This document shows positions 32,531 to 44,111 of a stretch of 64,000 nt of DNA, piece after piece. Made by a program: the position numbers and the translations under genes. This stretch comes from Heterohyrax brucei (taxonomy: Eukaryota > Chordata > Mammalia > Hyracoidea > Procaviidae). The notes beneath the pieces are model-generated. The model saw nothing but the letters and a program-made list of their open reading frames with translations. It did no database searches and was not told where the DNA came from. The stretch's first letter is position 1. Each line of letters opens with the position of its first letter. The DNA lies in the NCBI GenBank assembly GCA_028571685.1, contig CM053140.1, positions 21,619,501 to 21,683,500 on the forward strand. Reading direction: 5' to 3'.

Positions 32531-32860
32531 CATTTAAGCTCCCACACAATCGGGCAGTGTTTCCTTCTGTTGCACGGAGTCACTGTGAGTTGGAACCTAC
32601 TTGACAGGACCAAACCACATAACCCTGTAATAGGAACTGAGAGAATAGCAACTGAGATGTTTCAATAAACAGATGCAGTACTGCAAGCACTCATTTGTCT
32701 GTACGCAGAAATCTGGACGACAGCTACCTGGCCAACCAACTACAAGTGATCCTTTCTTCTACTCGTTCCAGAGAGAGGTGATCAAACACAACACAGAGAT
32801 TACTGTGAAATTTCTTTAACATCAAAAACGAGTAAAATTTTGCTGAAGATCATTTTGGTG
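32531..32860 (+). mobile_element. RTE tail and RTE reverse-transcriptase fragment after unit 1
   Basis: The KA1 end passes into 'cagtgtttccttctgttgca' and 'gagttggaacctacttgaca', which match the RTE/AfroSINE 3' region, and then into an internal RTE piece (gagatgtttcaataaacaga, ctggccaaccaactacaag, 'aaaattttgctgaagatcat'). The same arrangement follows unit 3. Confidence 0.65.
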
Positions 32861-35099
32861 TGATTACTGACTTTTGTGTGAGGCCTTTCTAGCCATGGCC
32901 TTGTAACGCCTACCCAGGTGATCGGGCAGGACAGTGTGACAGTGTGGCTGAGGCCCACTGAGACCGTTGGTCACTATCTCCTTAAGTGAGGGAGAGCAGT
33001 GAGGGAGATTCGGCCACCACCAAGGAAGAACGGCCTTGAGCTGAGTCTTTGGGCCTGGATCACTGTGCTGTAAAGCTCTTGGAAGCAGGTGCTAGAGAGA
33101 GCGCAAGCTGAGAACTGGTGGCAGAAGAGACCGAGCAGCAGGAGACATCATCACGGACTTCTGTTTTAGTCAGCTAGGGCTGCTCTAACAGAAATACACA
33201 GAGTGGATGGCTTTAACAAAGGAAGGTTTATACTTACACAGTCTGGTAGGCTACGAGTCCAAATTCAGGATGTCTGCTCCAGGGGAAGGTTCTCCCCCTT
33301 GTCGGCTCTGGAGGAAAGTCTGGTATTGTATTAGTCTTGTCCAGGGAGCGTCTTGGTGCAGGAACCTCAGGTCTGAAGGACACGCTCTTCTCCCGGTGCT
33401 GCTTGCTTGATAGTGTGAGGTTCTCATTTCTCTGCCTGCTTCCTTTTCCTTTTCTCTCCTCCAACATGAAAGGATTAAGGGTGGGGCAAGCCATACTCCA
33501 GGGAAACTCCGGATTTATACTCTGGCCCTAATCCTTTAACACACAGCATAGGAAAACTACAAAATCGAGGACAGTCACAAGATGCTGGGAATCATGGCCC
33601 GGCCACATGGCTACACATATTTTTGGGTGGACACAGTTCAATCCATGATATCTTTCTACTCCACAAAGACAGAAAGGTGAGTGCCTTTGATCAGTGGCTG
33701 AGAGTTAGGGAGAGGCTAGCTTTCAGGAGGTGGGCAGAATAGTCTATGTGGAAACAAACAATGGAAATCCTATGGCAAATGTGGTATCTCTTTGGAGTCC
33801 ACAGCTGGGAGTAACACAGAGAGCCTGAAGTCCTCTGTAAATAGTGGGACCAAAACTATCAACAAGCAATAAAGGATAAAAGAATCAAAGCATTAACAAC
33901 AATCTGGGACAGTGATATAAGCCCCCCGTAAACTATGCAAATTTCCTCAAGGTTGTTTTTCAGAAGAAACCAAAGATGGAAGCAACTCTGAGGACATGAG
34001 CAGAAACTCCCACTTCAACAGCTACATGTCCTCCTAATGGGAGCACCAGACATCCAGTCAGGACCTGGGGATGGAACCAAAGAACCAAGACACTGCATGC
34101 ACAACACCCCTTAAGAAGTCCTGCTACCAGTCCCAGAAAGCCTCAGAGGAAAGAACTTTCTAGATCCTTTAACTGATTCCACCTCAAGTGATCTGCTTCA
34201 GGTTCAGGAGATCACAGTGGCAACTTTAGTCACCTGATGGGTGGATAACTGGGCTCTCCCTCCCCCAGGCACCAGGATGCAACTTTCACAGCAGCAAAAT
34301 TTATTAAGTCAAAGGACCTTACAAACAAGGAAGGGGTCAGTCTCTATGAGTGGGGAAAGACCTGGTACAAAGCACGTAGGGTTCCTTATATTGCTCAGGG
34401 TAAAAGGTGCTGTCCTAGTGAGGAGGGGTAACTAAGAAACATCCTTTGGTTTCAGTTTTAGAGTTATATGTCACCAAATGCACGATGGGGCCCCTCCTGA
34501 AGAATAAGATAGTAATATGCAGATAGAATAAAAGTAGGGGCTAGGTCATTTCTAGAATGTCCTCCTGTATGTAGCCACATCTCAAACTGCCAGGAGGAAT
34601 TGCTACATCTGCAATTACCCTTCTCAAATGCAAACTGGGTGTTTAGTAATCATATGATGAGGCGATCTACGGTGGCAATCAGGTTCTCTAAGCTCACCTT
34701 TTCATTTCCCCTTTGAGGTGACATGCGCCCAAAATCTTGAAGGGAATGTGGGAAGTCGACTCACTCTGGCTACTTCCTGCTGTTTGGGGTTGTAGCCCTG
34801 CCTACCTGTCAGACCTGTGTTCTTCAAGTACCCTGTCTTGAAAACATTGAGATGCCTCATCTACCTTCCACCTGGTCGGTGGGTATAGACTGTATATCCT
34901 TGTAGGACCATGAGATTCACTAGGAAAGGTTGTAGCTTTGAGCCATGTCTTTTATCTTAGAAGCCAAATTTAAGATGTGTCATATGTTGTCCTGGACCTG
35001 GGCAGATTTATTAACATAAAAACAACACAATACCTTGAGATGTAGGCAGGTTCTGCCCTCAGCTGCAGTTAAAAGGTCAAAGAAATCAATGGGGGACAC
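32861..35099 (+). other. Linker module and alpha leader upstream of kinase unit 2
   Basis: This is the full-length linker, collinear with 166-1,935 and with 43,325-44,095. It carries an LTR insertion (33,162-33,650) and ends with the alpha leader (tttattaacataaaaacaac, 35,007) about 100 bp before the first kinase-like codons. No protein is encoded. It could have served as a promoter or 5' UTR for the ancestral unit, but this is inference. Confidence 0.6.
33162..33650 (-). mobile_element. MaLR-type LTR inserted in the unit 2 linker
   Basis: It starts tgttttagtcagctagggct and ends 'cagttcaatccatgata'. Linkers 0 and 3 are uninterrupted at this point (near 460 and 43,650), so the insert is unit-specific. 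The target duplication is not clear. Confidence 0.75.
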
Positions 35100-36540
35100 G
35101 ACCATCTGCTAAGACAATCCACAAGGGGATGTGTTTCAGAGTCAAGTTATCTCAGCACAAGATCACGGGCAAAGAGGTAGCCGACAATAGTCCAAAAGGG
35201 CCAACAGACATCCTCCAACCTCCTGACACTACACCAAGAGATAAAAATCATGAAAGATCACCAGAATCCAAATATTTTAATGCTGTTGGAAGACACAGAG
35301 AACAACATCTTTGGTATGGTGACAGAGTACGTAACTGCAGGGGACTTGTGTGATCATCTAGACACTCACGCCTTCCTGAGCCAAAAAGAGGCCCCCAAAT
35401 ATTTTGCCAATTGGTGCTGGCCCTACAGGTTTGCCACAACAACTGTGTCACACATGGGGTTATCAGACCAGACAACGTGCAATTGGATGAAAGAAGGAAC
35501 ATCAAACTTGCCGACACTGGTTTGGGAGCTGAATTTACCAATGGCAGCAAGCTGAATATTTTCTGGAGCAGTCTCCATTATTGTGCCCAGAACTCCTACA
35601 GAGAGAGAAGTGCCATGGAAACCCTCAGACGTGTACAACCTGGAAGTCACCCTGTACCTCATGGTAAGTGGATCTCAGTCTTTTCATGGAGAGACCTTAA
35701 CTGAGCTACCAAAGAAGGTACTGGGGAAGAGCATGACATTCCAGACGTTCACCACATGGGACCACTTGCTAAGCCAAATATTCATTTGTGACACAAGAAA
35801 GACAGCCACATCAGAGGACATGTTAGATCATCCATGGATGAATATGGATAATGAAGAAAAACAAAAGTTAGGTGTACAGCCACTCCAAGACTATGAGGAT
35901 TCTTGGTCTACTGTGGCCATGGTGAACAAGGGGTGCAGGCAGGAAGACATTCAGGACTACTTCTTCAATCAAAAATACAGTGAGGTCATGAGAACCAATC
36001 TGATCCTAGGTCCCAACACCTCTGAGGTGGAGAGTCATGCCAGTACCATGAAACCCCAGGGTGCAGCATACTGCAGTGACAGCCACACCTCTTTCTCATC
36101 CCATGGGGTACATTCTACCATTCGTGCTAAATCCAAATGACGTAGTTACACAGTACCTGCCATTGCCACACACGACTACTGTTCCTATGACGCTCTGAAG
36201 AGCCTAGCAGATAGAAGCAAGGGGGGCTCCATGGTATGTGCTTCCTCCACGGTCTCCTTTGCCATGTCCTTCCTGCACCAACAATCCAGGATAGCCTGGG
36301 CAGAGCCCAACCAAACCTCAGGACCGTGTTCCAAGGTGAGGAAAAGTGCAGTGTCTCAAGCCAATAGATTCTCCGTGTGTGTTTCCACAGCTGCCTCCTG
36401 TGCCCAGACCATGAGAAAGAATGCTGGAACCTCAGCAGAAACCAGTTTCCCACAGGGAGTGTCACAGTTAAGGTCCTTCAGTGATGAGCAGGTGGAAGGT
36501 ACCTGACCAGACAGTGAACTCAGCCTCTCCCTGTCACTGG
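35100..36540 (+). pseudogene. MARK-like kinase pseudogene, unit 2 (first module)
   Basis: Kinase features: IMKDHQNPNILMLLEDTENN (alphaC-beta5), MVTEYVTAGDLCDHL (hinge), a catalytic loop read HGVIRPDNV (35,453-35,479) in which the essential HRD Asp is Val, DFG as DTG, and EFTNGSKLNIF. A 185-codon frame (35,583-36,140) covers the C-lobe (DVYNLEVTLYLMVSGSQSF) through a UBA-like NKGCRQEDIQDYFFNQKY and LILGPNTSEVES, the best preserved part of the array. A frameshift near 35,400 and another near 35,580 separate the pieces. Sequence order matches MARK kinase-UBA layout without introns. It is catalytically dead. Confidence 0.85.
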
Positions 36541-37440
36541 GAGTCACAATGTACTTCATGGTTAAGTGGATCTCAGCCTTTCCAGGGAGAAACCTTAACT
36601 GAGCTACAAAAGGAGGCACCAGAGGAAGAATATGACAGCCTTTTCCACACGTCTGTGCCATGCGAACACTCATGGAGCCAAATACTCATCAGTGACCCAA
36701 GAGAGGAAGCCACTTCAGAGGACATGCTAAGACACGCGGAGATGAAGACTGAGGATGAAGAAAACAAACGGTGTATGTGCAGCCACTCTCAGACGATGAG
36801 GACTCCCAGTGTACTGAGACCACAGGGAACACGGGTTACAGACAGGAAGCAATTCATTACTCATCCTTCAATCAAAAATACAATGACACGATGGGCACCC
36901 ATATGATCATAGGTCACAACACACAGGAAATGCAGAGTCATGTCAGTCCCAAGAAACCCCAGGCTGCAGCATACTGCACTGATAGCCACACTTTTCTCAT
37001 CCCATGTCGGACATTCTACATCCAGTGCTAAACCCAAAAGGGCACTTATACCACACCTGCCATTCCCACGTACGACGACTGTTTCTACAATGCTTTGAAG
37101 AGTCTAGCTGACAGACAAGGGGCCTCCTGGTATGTGCTTCTCCCTCAGTCTCCCTTGCAAAGTCCTTCCTGCACCAACAACCCAGGATAGCCTGGGCAGA
37201 GCTCAGCCAAACCTGGGGACTCTGTGGCATGGTGAGAAAAACTGCAGAGTGAGACAACTCAGTAGACCCCAAATGTATGTTTCCTTGGCTGCCTCCTCTG
37301 TCCAGACCATCATAAAGAAGGGTTGAGCCCCAGAGGAACCCAGTTTCCCGCATGGAGTATCACAGCTAAAAGCCTTTAATGATGAGCAGGTGCGAAAGGT
37401 ACCTGATCAGACTGACTCCAGCCTCTCCCTGTGTCAACCT
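36541..37440 (+). pseudogene. Second C-lobe/UBA/spacer module of unit 2
   Basis: Begins gggagtcacaatgtacttcatgg, equivalent to 35,650, and repeats the C-lobe (FQGETLTELQKEAPEEEYD), an 'ILISDPREEATSEDML' helix, a UBA-like region (NTGYRQEAIHYSSFNQKYND) and the spacer (PAPTTQDSLGRAQPNLGT). It is about 0.9 kb after the first module. The coding frame shifts several times. Confidence 0.8.
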
Positions 37441-38470
37441 CCGAGTCACTTGTACCTCATGCTAAGTGGACCTCTGATTTTTCATGGAGAGACCTTAACC
37501 GGGCTGTGAAAGCAGGTACTAGAGGTGTAATATGGCATTCCTTTCCACTTATCTACACCATGTTAACACTTGCTGAGCCAAATAATTATTTGGACCCAAC
37601 AAAGACAGCCACATCAGAGGACAACCTAGCACTTCTATGGATGCAAGTGGATGATAGAGAAAACAAAATGTGTATGTGCAGCTACTGTCAGACGACGAAC
37701 ACCCTGGTGCACCAAGGCCATGCTGAACCTGGGTCACAGGCAGAAATGCAGCCCTCAATCAAAACTAAATTATGTGATGGGCACCAGTCTGATTCTGAGT
37801 CACGAATCATCTCAAATGGACAGTCATGCCAGTACCGTGGAACCCCAGGGTGCAGCACATTGCACTGTCAGTGACACACCTTTCTCAATCCAAGAGGAAT
37901 ATCCTCCCATCCATTCTAAACCCAAACAAGGTAGTTACAACGTAGCTGCCATTCCCACCTGTGACTACAATTCTTTGAACTGTCCAGCTGATAGAAGCAA
38001 GGGGGCCTCCATGCTACGTGCTTCTCCTTCAGACTCGCTTACAAAGTCCTTCCCGCAACAACTCCCCAGAAAAGCCTGGGTAGACCCCAACCAAACTTAG
38101 GTATTGTATGCCAAGGAGAAAAATAATGCGGAGCCACAACCTAGGAGAGTCCCCACGTGCGTTTCTGTGGCTGCCTCCTCCATCCAGACCATCAAGAAGA
38201 ATGGTGGAGTCCCAGCAGAAACCAGTTTCCCACAGAGAGTGTCGTAAGTAAGATCCTTCAATGGTCCAGGTCCAGGAGGCATCTGACCAGACCGTGACCC
38301 CAGCCTCTCCCTCTGTCCATAGCCGGGAACAGCAGGGTGCCACTATGAGGTTTTTAAGCTCATGAGAAGATAACTTTGTCATACATGTGTCAAAAGGGAA
38401 TGGAAGTTATGTGACAGCAATGTTGCTGTGAGACGCTCAAAGCTGGAGACGCCAAGCCATGCTCTTAACA
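37441..38470 (+). pseudogene. Third C-lobe/UBA/spacer module of unit 2, truncated before KA1
   Basis: Again starts at the subdomain X point (gagtcacttgtacctcatgc). It keeps 'LAEPNNYLDPTKTATSEDNL', a UBA relic, and the spacer to 38,350. The sequence leading into KA1 (gtttttaagctcatgag) is present, but the KA1 domain is missing, replaced by an RTE in the opposite orientation at about 38,475. Confidence 0.78.
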
Positions 38471-38474
38471 TTTA

Positions 38475-39480
38475 CATGTTGTTATTAGGCTCTGTCAACT
38501 CAGTTCCAACTCACAGCAACCCTATACACCACAGAATGAAACACTGTCCAGTCTGCTGCCATGTCCACAATCGTTCTTATGCGTAAGCCCATCGTTACAG
38601 CCACTGTGTCAACCTACCTTGTAGAGGGTCTTCTTTTTTGCTGACCCTCCACTCTATCAAGCATGGTATCCTGCTCCAAGGACTGAGCCCTCCTGCCAAC
38701 ATGTCCAAAGTATGTAAGACACAGTCTCGCCAGCTTTGCTTCCAAGGAGCATTCGGGTTGTACTTCTTCCAGAACAGATCTGTTTGTTCTTTTAGCAGTT
38801 CATGACACAATCAAATATTTTCCAACATCACAATTAAAAGGCAGCAATTCCTTTTCTTTCTGCCTTTTTCACTGTCTAGCTTTTGCGTGCATATGATGCA
38901 ACTGACAGTATCGCAGCTTGGGTCAGGCACACCTTAGTCTTCACGGTGACATCTTTACTTTTCAATACTTAAAAGAGGTCCTTTACAGCAGATTTTCCCA
39001 GTGCAATGTGTCTTTTGATTTCTTCACTGCTTCTTCCAGGGACACTGACTATGGAACCAAGTACAATGGAATCCTTGACAATTTCAATCCCTTCTCCACT
39101 TATTACAAAGTTGCTTACTGGTCCAGTTGTTTTCTTGATGTTACAGTGCAATCTACACTGAAGGCTGTGGTCTTTGATCTTCATAAGTATTTTAAATCCT
39201 CATGGCTCCCAGTAAGTAAGGTGGTGTCATCTACATAACACAGGCTGTTAATCCAATCCTGAAAACTCATTCTTCCTCACATAACACAGGTTGTCAGACT
39301 ATCTGCCCGGCATACAAACTGAAAAGGTATGGTGAAAGGATACAACTCTGATGCACACCTTTCCTCACTCTAAACCCTGCAGTGTCCCTTGGTTCTGTTG
39401 ACACAACTGTCCCTTGATCAACATACACAGATTCCTTCAGAGCACAAGTAACTGTCCTGGAATTCCCATTCTAAACAATG
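38475..39480 (-). mobile_element. RTE/BovB LINE 3' part, minus strand
   Basis: The + strand shows the reverse complement of the RTE 3' end: a 'gttgttattaggctctgtca' start, 'gagggtcttc' for RGRP, 'acatgtccaaagtatgtaag' for YFGH, 'ggtgacatctttacttttca', 'cttactggtccagttgtttt', then 'ggaattcccattctaaacaa' near its 5' limit. A 71-codon minus frame (38,969-39,184) is part of the same region. It interrupts kinase unit 2. Confidence 0.82.
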
Positions 39481-40090
39481 TTAGCCATAATTTTTTATTA
39501 GAAGTCTTTTCCAAACATGGTACCAAAAGAGGGCCCCAAACCACGAGGGCTGGGCTCCTCTCAGGCACATGAAGTGGTGGACATCCAAGTCACAGCTGGG
39601 GCTCTGCTCCCAACAGCTGGACCACAGTGCCTCTTTGCTGCTGCTTTGGATTGCTGTGGTGGTCTCACTCGTCTTGCACTGGACACATGATGTTTCTGTC
39701 ATAGGATGAAGCTGTGGTCTTAGCACTTCACAACCATGGTTTAGGACACCGCCTTCTTATTCAACAGCCCTTCTTTTGACTTACAGCGCCTTCACAGCTT
39801 CTTCTGGGCTTATAATTGGCAAGACGGGCTCCATGTTAACACATCCTCACTGCAGCCACTGCCTCCTGCCCCCTGGTGGGTATCTGGGGACGGGGTAGAT
39901 GACTGGCAACACCATCTGTTCAGTGATCTGGAGACAACATGAAACAAACCAGCTGCAAAACTTGCCATCTTTCACAGTACTGGTGACTGGTACATCACCC
40001 CTCCTCCTCATGGTTCTAGGAGTTGTAAGTTAGTCTGTAATCTCCCTGGGGATGGTAGTGTCAGAAAACTAGGGCTTTGACAAAACCAGT
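39481..40090. other. Unassigned non-coding sequence
   Basis: I see no gene, repeat family or domain here. Confidence 0.4.
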
Positions 40091-40965
40091 AACACAGAAA
40101 AATGAAGTAGGTCTTGTACAACTTTTTCGACTACCAGCTTCATTTTCTTGGGCACTTGAGTGGCTTTGGTCTATTTCCCTGTTACTTTTTCTGGTTGTGT
40201 CTTTCCTCTTTTCAGTTACAAGTTTTTCTCCTTTTCTTTCATTCCTTTGTTATTTTCTCACTTATTTTTGTCTCCCTTTGGTTCTTCAATTTTTGCATTT
40301 CTTCTTTTTTCCATGTACTTATTTTTTATTAACCATTTTACTATTATTTCATTTCCTCCTTCTGTATCTTTTCTCTGCATTGTTCATTGCTTTTTCTACA
40401 CACTTTCCCATTTATTATTTTCTGTTTATATGTGAAATAGTTCTTGTGTATGATTCACCATTTGCCATCTTAATCTTCACTTTCCATTTCTTCCTTTGAC
40501 TCTTTCATTTCTTCTAATTTCTACAGGTCTCACCCTTGTCCTATTTTTATACTTCGCTTATTGTTTTCTTAGTTGATTCCTCACCTTCTTTTCTGGTTTC
40601 CCTGTTCTTCTGTACTCCCATTTTCCCTTTTCAATCTATGTTCCGTTTTTCTGTTTTAGTTAACTCTCTCATTTTAATTTTCCTCGGGTTGTTAGTTTGT
40701 TATCTTTTCAAACTTGTAGTTTCTTATTTTCCAAATGATACAGTTCTCATTTGATTTTCCTTGGAATCCTTTCATTGATTTTTATTTCAGTCACTTTCAT
40801 CAATTTCATTTTCCCATTCTTATTAGAACTGTCTAAAGTATTTTCTCTGGATTTTTAAGTCTATTTTTTTCTCATTTTTAAATTACACTTTGTATTCTTC
40901 TATCATTTTTATGTTTTATTAAGTTGTTAGTCACGATAGCCTCCATTATTTGAACTGATTGACTT
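40091..40965. repeat. Strongly strand-asymmetric T-rich tract
   Basis: Nearly 0.9 kb is dominated by T with C and few purines on the + strand, giving overlapping Phe/Leu/Ser-rich frames of up to 140 codons in several phases. That is expected from composition alone. The reverse complement is A-rich and could be a very old LINE segment. It lies just upstream of unit 3. Confidence 0.5.
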
Positions 40966-40984
40966 ATTTTCTCATTGGCTCCAT

Positions 40985-43010
40985 TTTTACCCTACCACAA
41001 AGGAATCTACTACTCCAAAGCCCACTCGGCCTTCACACCACATTGAACATGCCACATAGCCACTTAGCCTTCTGCTGAGGAGGTAATCCATGTGGAACAC
41101 TACTACTTCCTAAGAGCCATCGGCAAGGGGACATCTGACAGAATCAAGTTATTCTAATTCATCATCACTGATAAAGAGGGAGCTGAGAAAAGTGTTGAGA
41201 AGTGTCAGCAGACATCTTCCAACCCCTGACACTGCACTGAGATAAAAACCATGAAGGATCTCCATCATCAAAATATCTTAATGCTGTTGCAAGTGACGGA
41301 GAATACCAACATCTTAGGTACAGCGACGGAGTAGGTAACTGGGTAGGGTTTCATGAGTAAGAGGACACCACACATCATGAGATGGCTCAGGGTTTCATGA
41401 GTAAAAAAGAGGCCCAAACCAAGTTCCACCGATTAGTGCTAGCCATACACTTCGGCCACAAAAAAATGTGTTCTGCACAAGGACATCCAACCAGAAGACG
41501 TGCTCTGGGATGACAGAAACAACCTGAAAATTGCTGACTTTGGATTGTGAACTGAATTCACCAAGGGGAGGAGGAAGAGAAACACTTCTAGTTGGAGGTT
41601 CCCGTATTATGCGCCAGAACTCCTACAGGGAGGAAGTACAGTAGACCTACCATGTAAGTGTGGAGGCTGCGAGTGCCTGGTACCTGAAGGGACATGGATG
41701 TCTGCCTTTTCATGGACAGACCTTAACTGAGACACAAAAGCAGGTACTAGAGGAAGAACAAGATACTTGTCTTCACATGTCTAGGCCATATGAACATCTG
41801 CTTAGGCAAATACTCACCAGTGACCCAAGAAACACAACCACATAAGAGGACATCCTAGAAAACTCATGGATGAAGATGTATGAGAAAGAAAAACAAAAGG
41901 TGTATGTGCAGCCACTCCCAGACTATGAGCACGCCCAATGCTTTAAGGCCACTGTGAACACATGTCACACGCAGGAAGAGATTCATGACTTGTACTGAAT
42001 CAAAAATACAGTAACGTCATGGCCACCTATCTGATAAGAGAATACCACACGTCTGAGACTGACAGTCATGCTAGTACCACGGAACCTCAGAATGCAGTAC
42101 ACTGCAATGATCGTCACACACCTTAGTCATCCCACCTTCTGTGATGAACCCGAACAGTGTACTACACTGTGCCTGCCATTCCGACCCGTATTTACTATTT
42201 CTACAGTGCTCTGAAGGCTCCAACTGATAGAAGGAAGGGGACTCTACAGCATGTGCTTCTCCCTGAGTGTCCCTTATAAAGTCACTCCTGTATCAGCACC
42301 CCAGGACAGCCTGGACAGAGTACAACCAAACCTCAGAACTATGTGCCACAGTGAGAAATAATGTGGTGCCACAAACCAGCACAGTCCCCACATGTGTTTC
42401 CTGGCACCCTACTCAACCCAGACCATCGATAAGGACGACGGAGCCCCAGGGGAAACCAGTTTCCCAATGGGAGTGTCACCACTAAGCTCCTACAAGGCAG
42501 GAGATGCCTGAGCACACAGTGAACCCAGCCTCTCCCTCTGTCAACACTGAGGACCAGCAGGGTGCCACAGAAAGATTCTTCAGGCTCATGAGACGGTTCA
42601 GTTGCACTCTGATCAAAAGACAACAAAAGCTTCGTGACAGCAAAGTCGTAGAGGAGACACTCAAATCTTGAAAGGTCGTGGTCTCACAAGTTAAGTGCAG
42701 GATGAAAATCATCACTTCCGTGGAGCATGAAGAGAGGGTGCAGGAGATCTGCCAAGGACTAGACACCTACCAACAAGTACACGCTGCTGTGTATGAACAG
42801 CACAGCAGAGCTGCAGGACTCTGTGCACTGGAGGATGGAGATGTCCACACTGTCTGTGTGGACCTTCAACAGGGAAAAGAGAAGAGAGTTTCAGGCATCT
42901 CTGAAGCCTTCAATAGCATTGCCTCAAAAAGGAGCAGGGAGCATGTATTCTCAAATGCTGCCAACAGCTGCGAGGGACAAAAGAGGAGTTCACAGATTTA
43001 AGCTCCCACA
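40985..43010 (+). pseudogene. MARK-like kinase pseudogene, unit 3 (single module with UBA, spacer and KA1)
   Basis: Simplest layout in the array. A beta leader (ccaaagcccactcggcc, 41,017) is followed by HYYFLRAIGKGTSDRIKLF (subdomain I), IKTMKDLHHQNILMLLQVTEN, then catalytic loop HKDIQPEDV (41,476-41,502, Asp kept), ADFGL (41,533-41,547) and PYYAPELLQG. A stop (41,548-41,550) follows DFGL at once. The C-lobe is at 41,690-41,850, UBA-like NQKYSNVMATYLI near 42,000, spacer to 42,540. The KA1-like tail at 42,690-42,960 reads MKIITSVEHEERVQEICQGLD and ISEAFNSIASKRSREHVF, matching the conserved FKNIASKIANEL region of MARK KA1. Non-functional because of several stops, but catalytic motifs are least damaged here. 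Confidence 0.85.
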
Positions 43011-43325
43011 GGACCACGCAGTGTTTTGTTCTGTTGTGTGTATACTCGTTATGACTTGGAATCTACTCGACGGGACTAAATAGAACAGCAATACAACAAC
43101 AGGAATTGAGAGCATATCAACGCAGATGTTTCAAAGAACAGATGCACTACCCAAAGGTCTCACTTGTCAATACTCGCAAACCTGGAAGATTGCTATCTGG
43201 TCAAACAACTGCAAACAATCCTTTCGGGGACGCATTTGAAAGGAAGGTGATCAAACACAACACAGAGATCACCGAAAAATACCATTACTACCACACATGA
43301 CTAAAATTTTGCTCAAGATCACTGT
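43011..43325 (+). mobile_element. RTE tail and reverse-transcriptase fragment after unit 3
   Basis: The sequence 'cagtgttttgttctgttgtg' is shared with the RTE 3' end at 59,958, followed by 'gacttggaatctactcgacg' and an internal RTE piece (gcagatgtttcaaagaaca, 'aaaattttgctcaagatcac'). The order is the same as after unit 1. Confidence 0.7.
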
Positions 43326-44111
43326 GTTGTGATTACTGCCTTTTGGTTGAGACTTTTCCAGCCATGGCCTTGTAACTCCTACCCACGTGATTGTGCAGGA
43401 CACTGTGATAGTGAGTTCGAGGCCCATGAAGAGTACTGGTCCCTAGACCTCCTTAAGTGAGAGCTCATTCCAGAGCAGTCAGGAAGATTCACCCACCACC
43501 AACGAAGACTGGCCTTCAGCTGACAGAGCATTCCTTGGGTCCAGATTGCTGTGCTGAAACGCTGTTGGAAGCAGGTGCTAGAGAGAGCACAAGCTGGGAA
43601 CAGGTGGCAGTAGAGACCTCGCAGCAGGAGAAATCGTGCTGGGCTTCACAGTCTACAAAGACAGAAAGCTGAGGGCCTTTGATCAGTGGCTGAGGGCCGG
43701 GGAGAGCCCTGTCCTCAGGAGGTGTGCAGAGGAGTCTGTGGGGAAACTCACAGTGGAAATCCTATGGAAAATGTGGTATCTCTTTTGAGTCAACAGCTGG
43801 GAGTAACACAGAGAGCCCGAGGTCCTCTGTAAATTTTGTGACCGAGACTATTAGCAAGGAATAAAGGATAAAAAGACCAAAGTGTTAACAACATCCTGGG
43901 ACACTGAGATAAGTTCCCCTGGATTATGTAAATTGCCTCAAGGTAGGTTTTCGGAAGAAACCAGGTAGAAGAAATTCTAAAGACATGCACAGAAATGCCC
44001 ACTTTGACAGCCACCGGTCCTTCCAATGGGAGCACCAGACAGCCACAGTCAGAACCTGGGGATAGAACCAAAGAACCAAGAAACTGCATGCAGAAGACCC
44101 TGTAAAAAAAT
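43326..44111 (+). other. Linker module (unit 3), truncated at the start of block B
   Basis: Collinear with linker 0 up to a point equivalent to about position 890 (aagaaactgcatgcagaaga), after which block B begins. It includes 'ggccttgtaactcctaccca' and 'ctacaaagacagaaagctga'. No LTR interrupts it. Confidence 0.65.

Noticed and set aside
40077..40754. Phe/Leu-rich open frames of up to 140 codons suggesting a membrane protein
   Set aside because: Several frames are open at once and the amino-acid content simply follows the T-rich composition.
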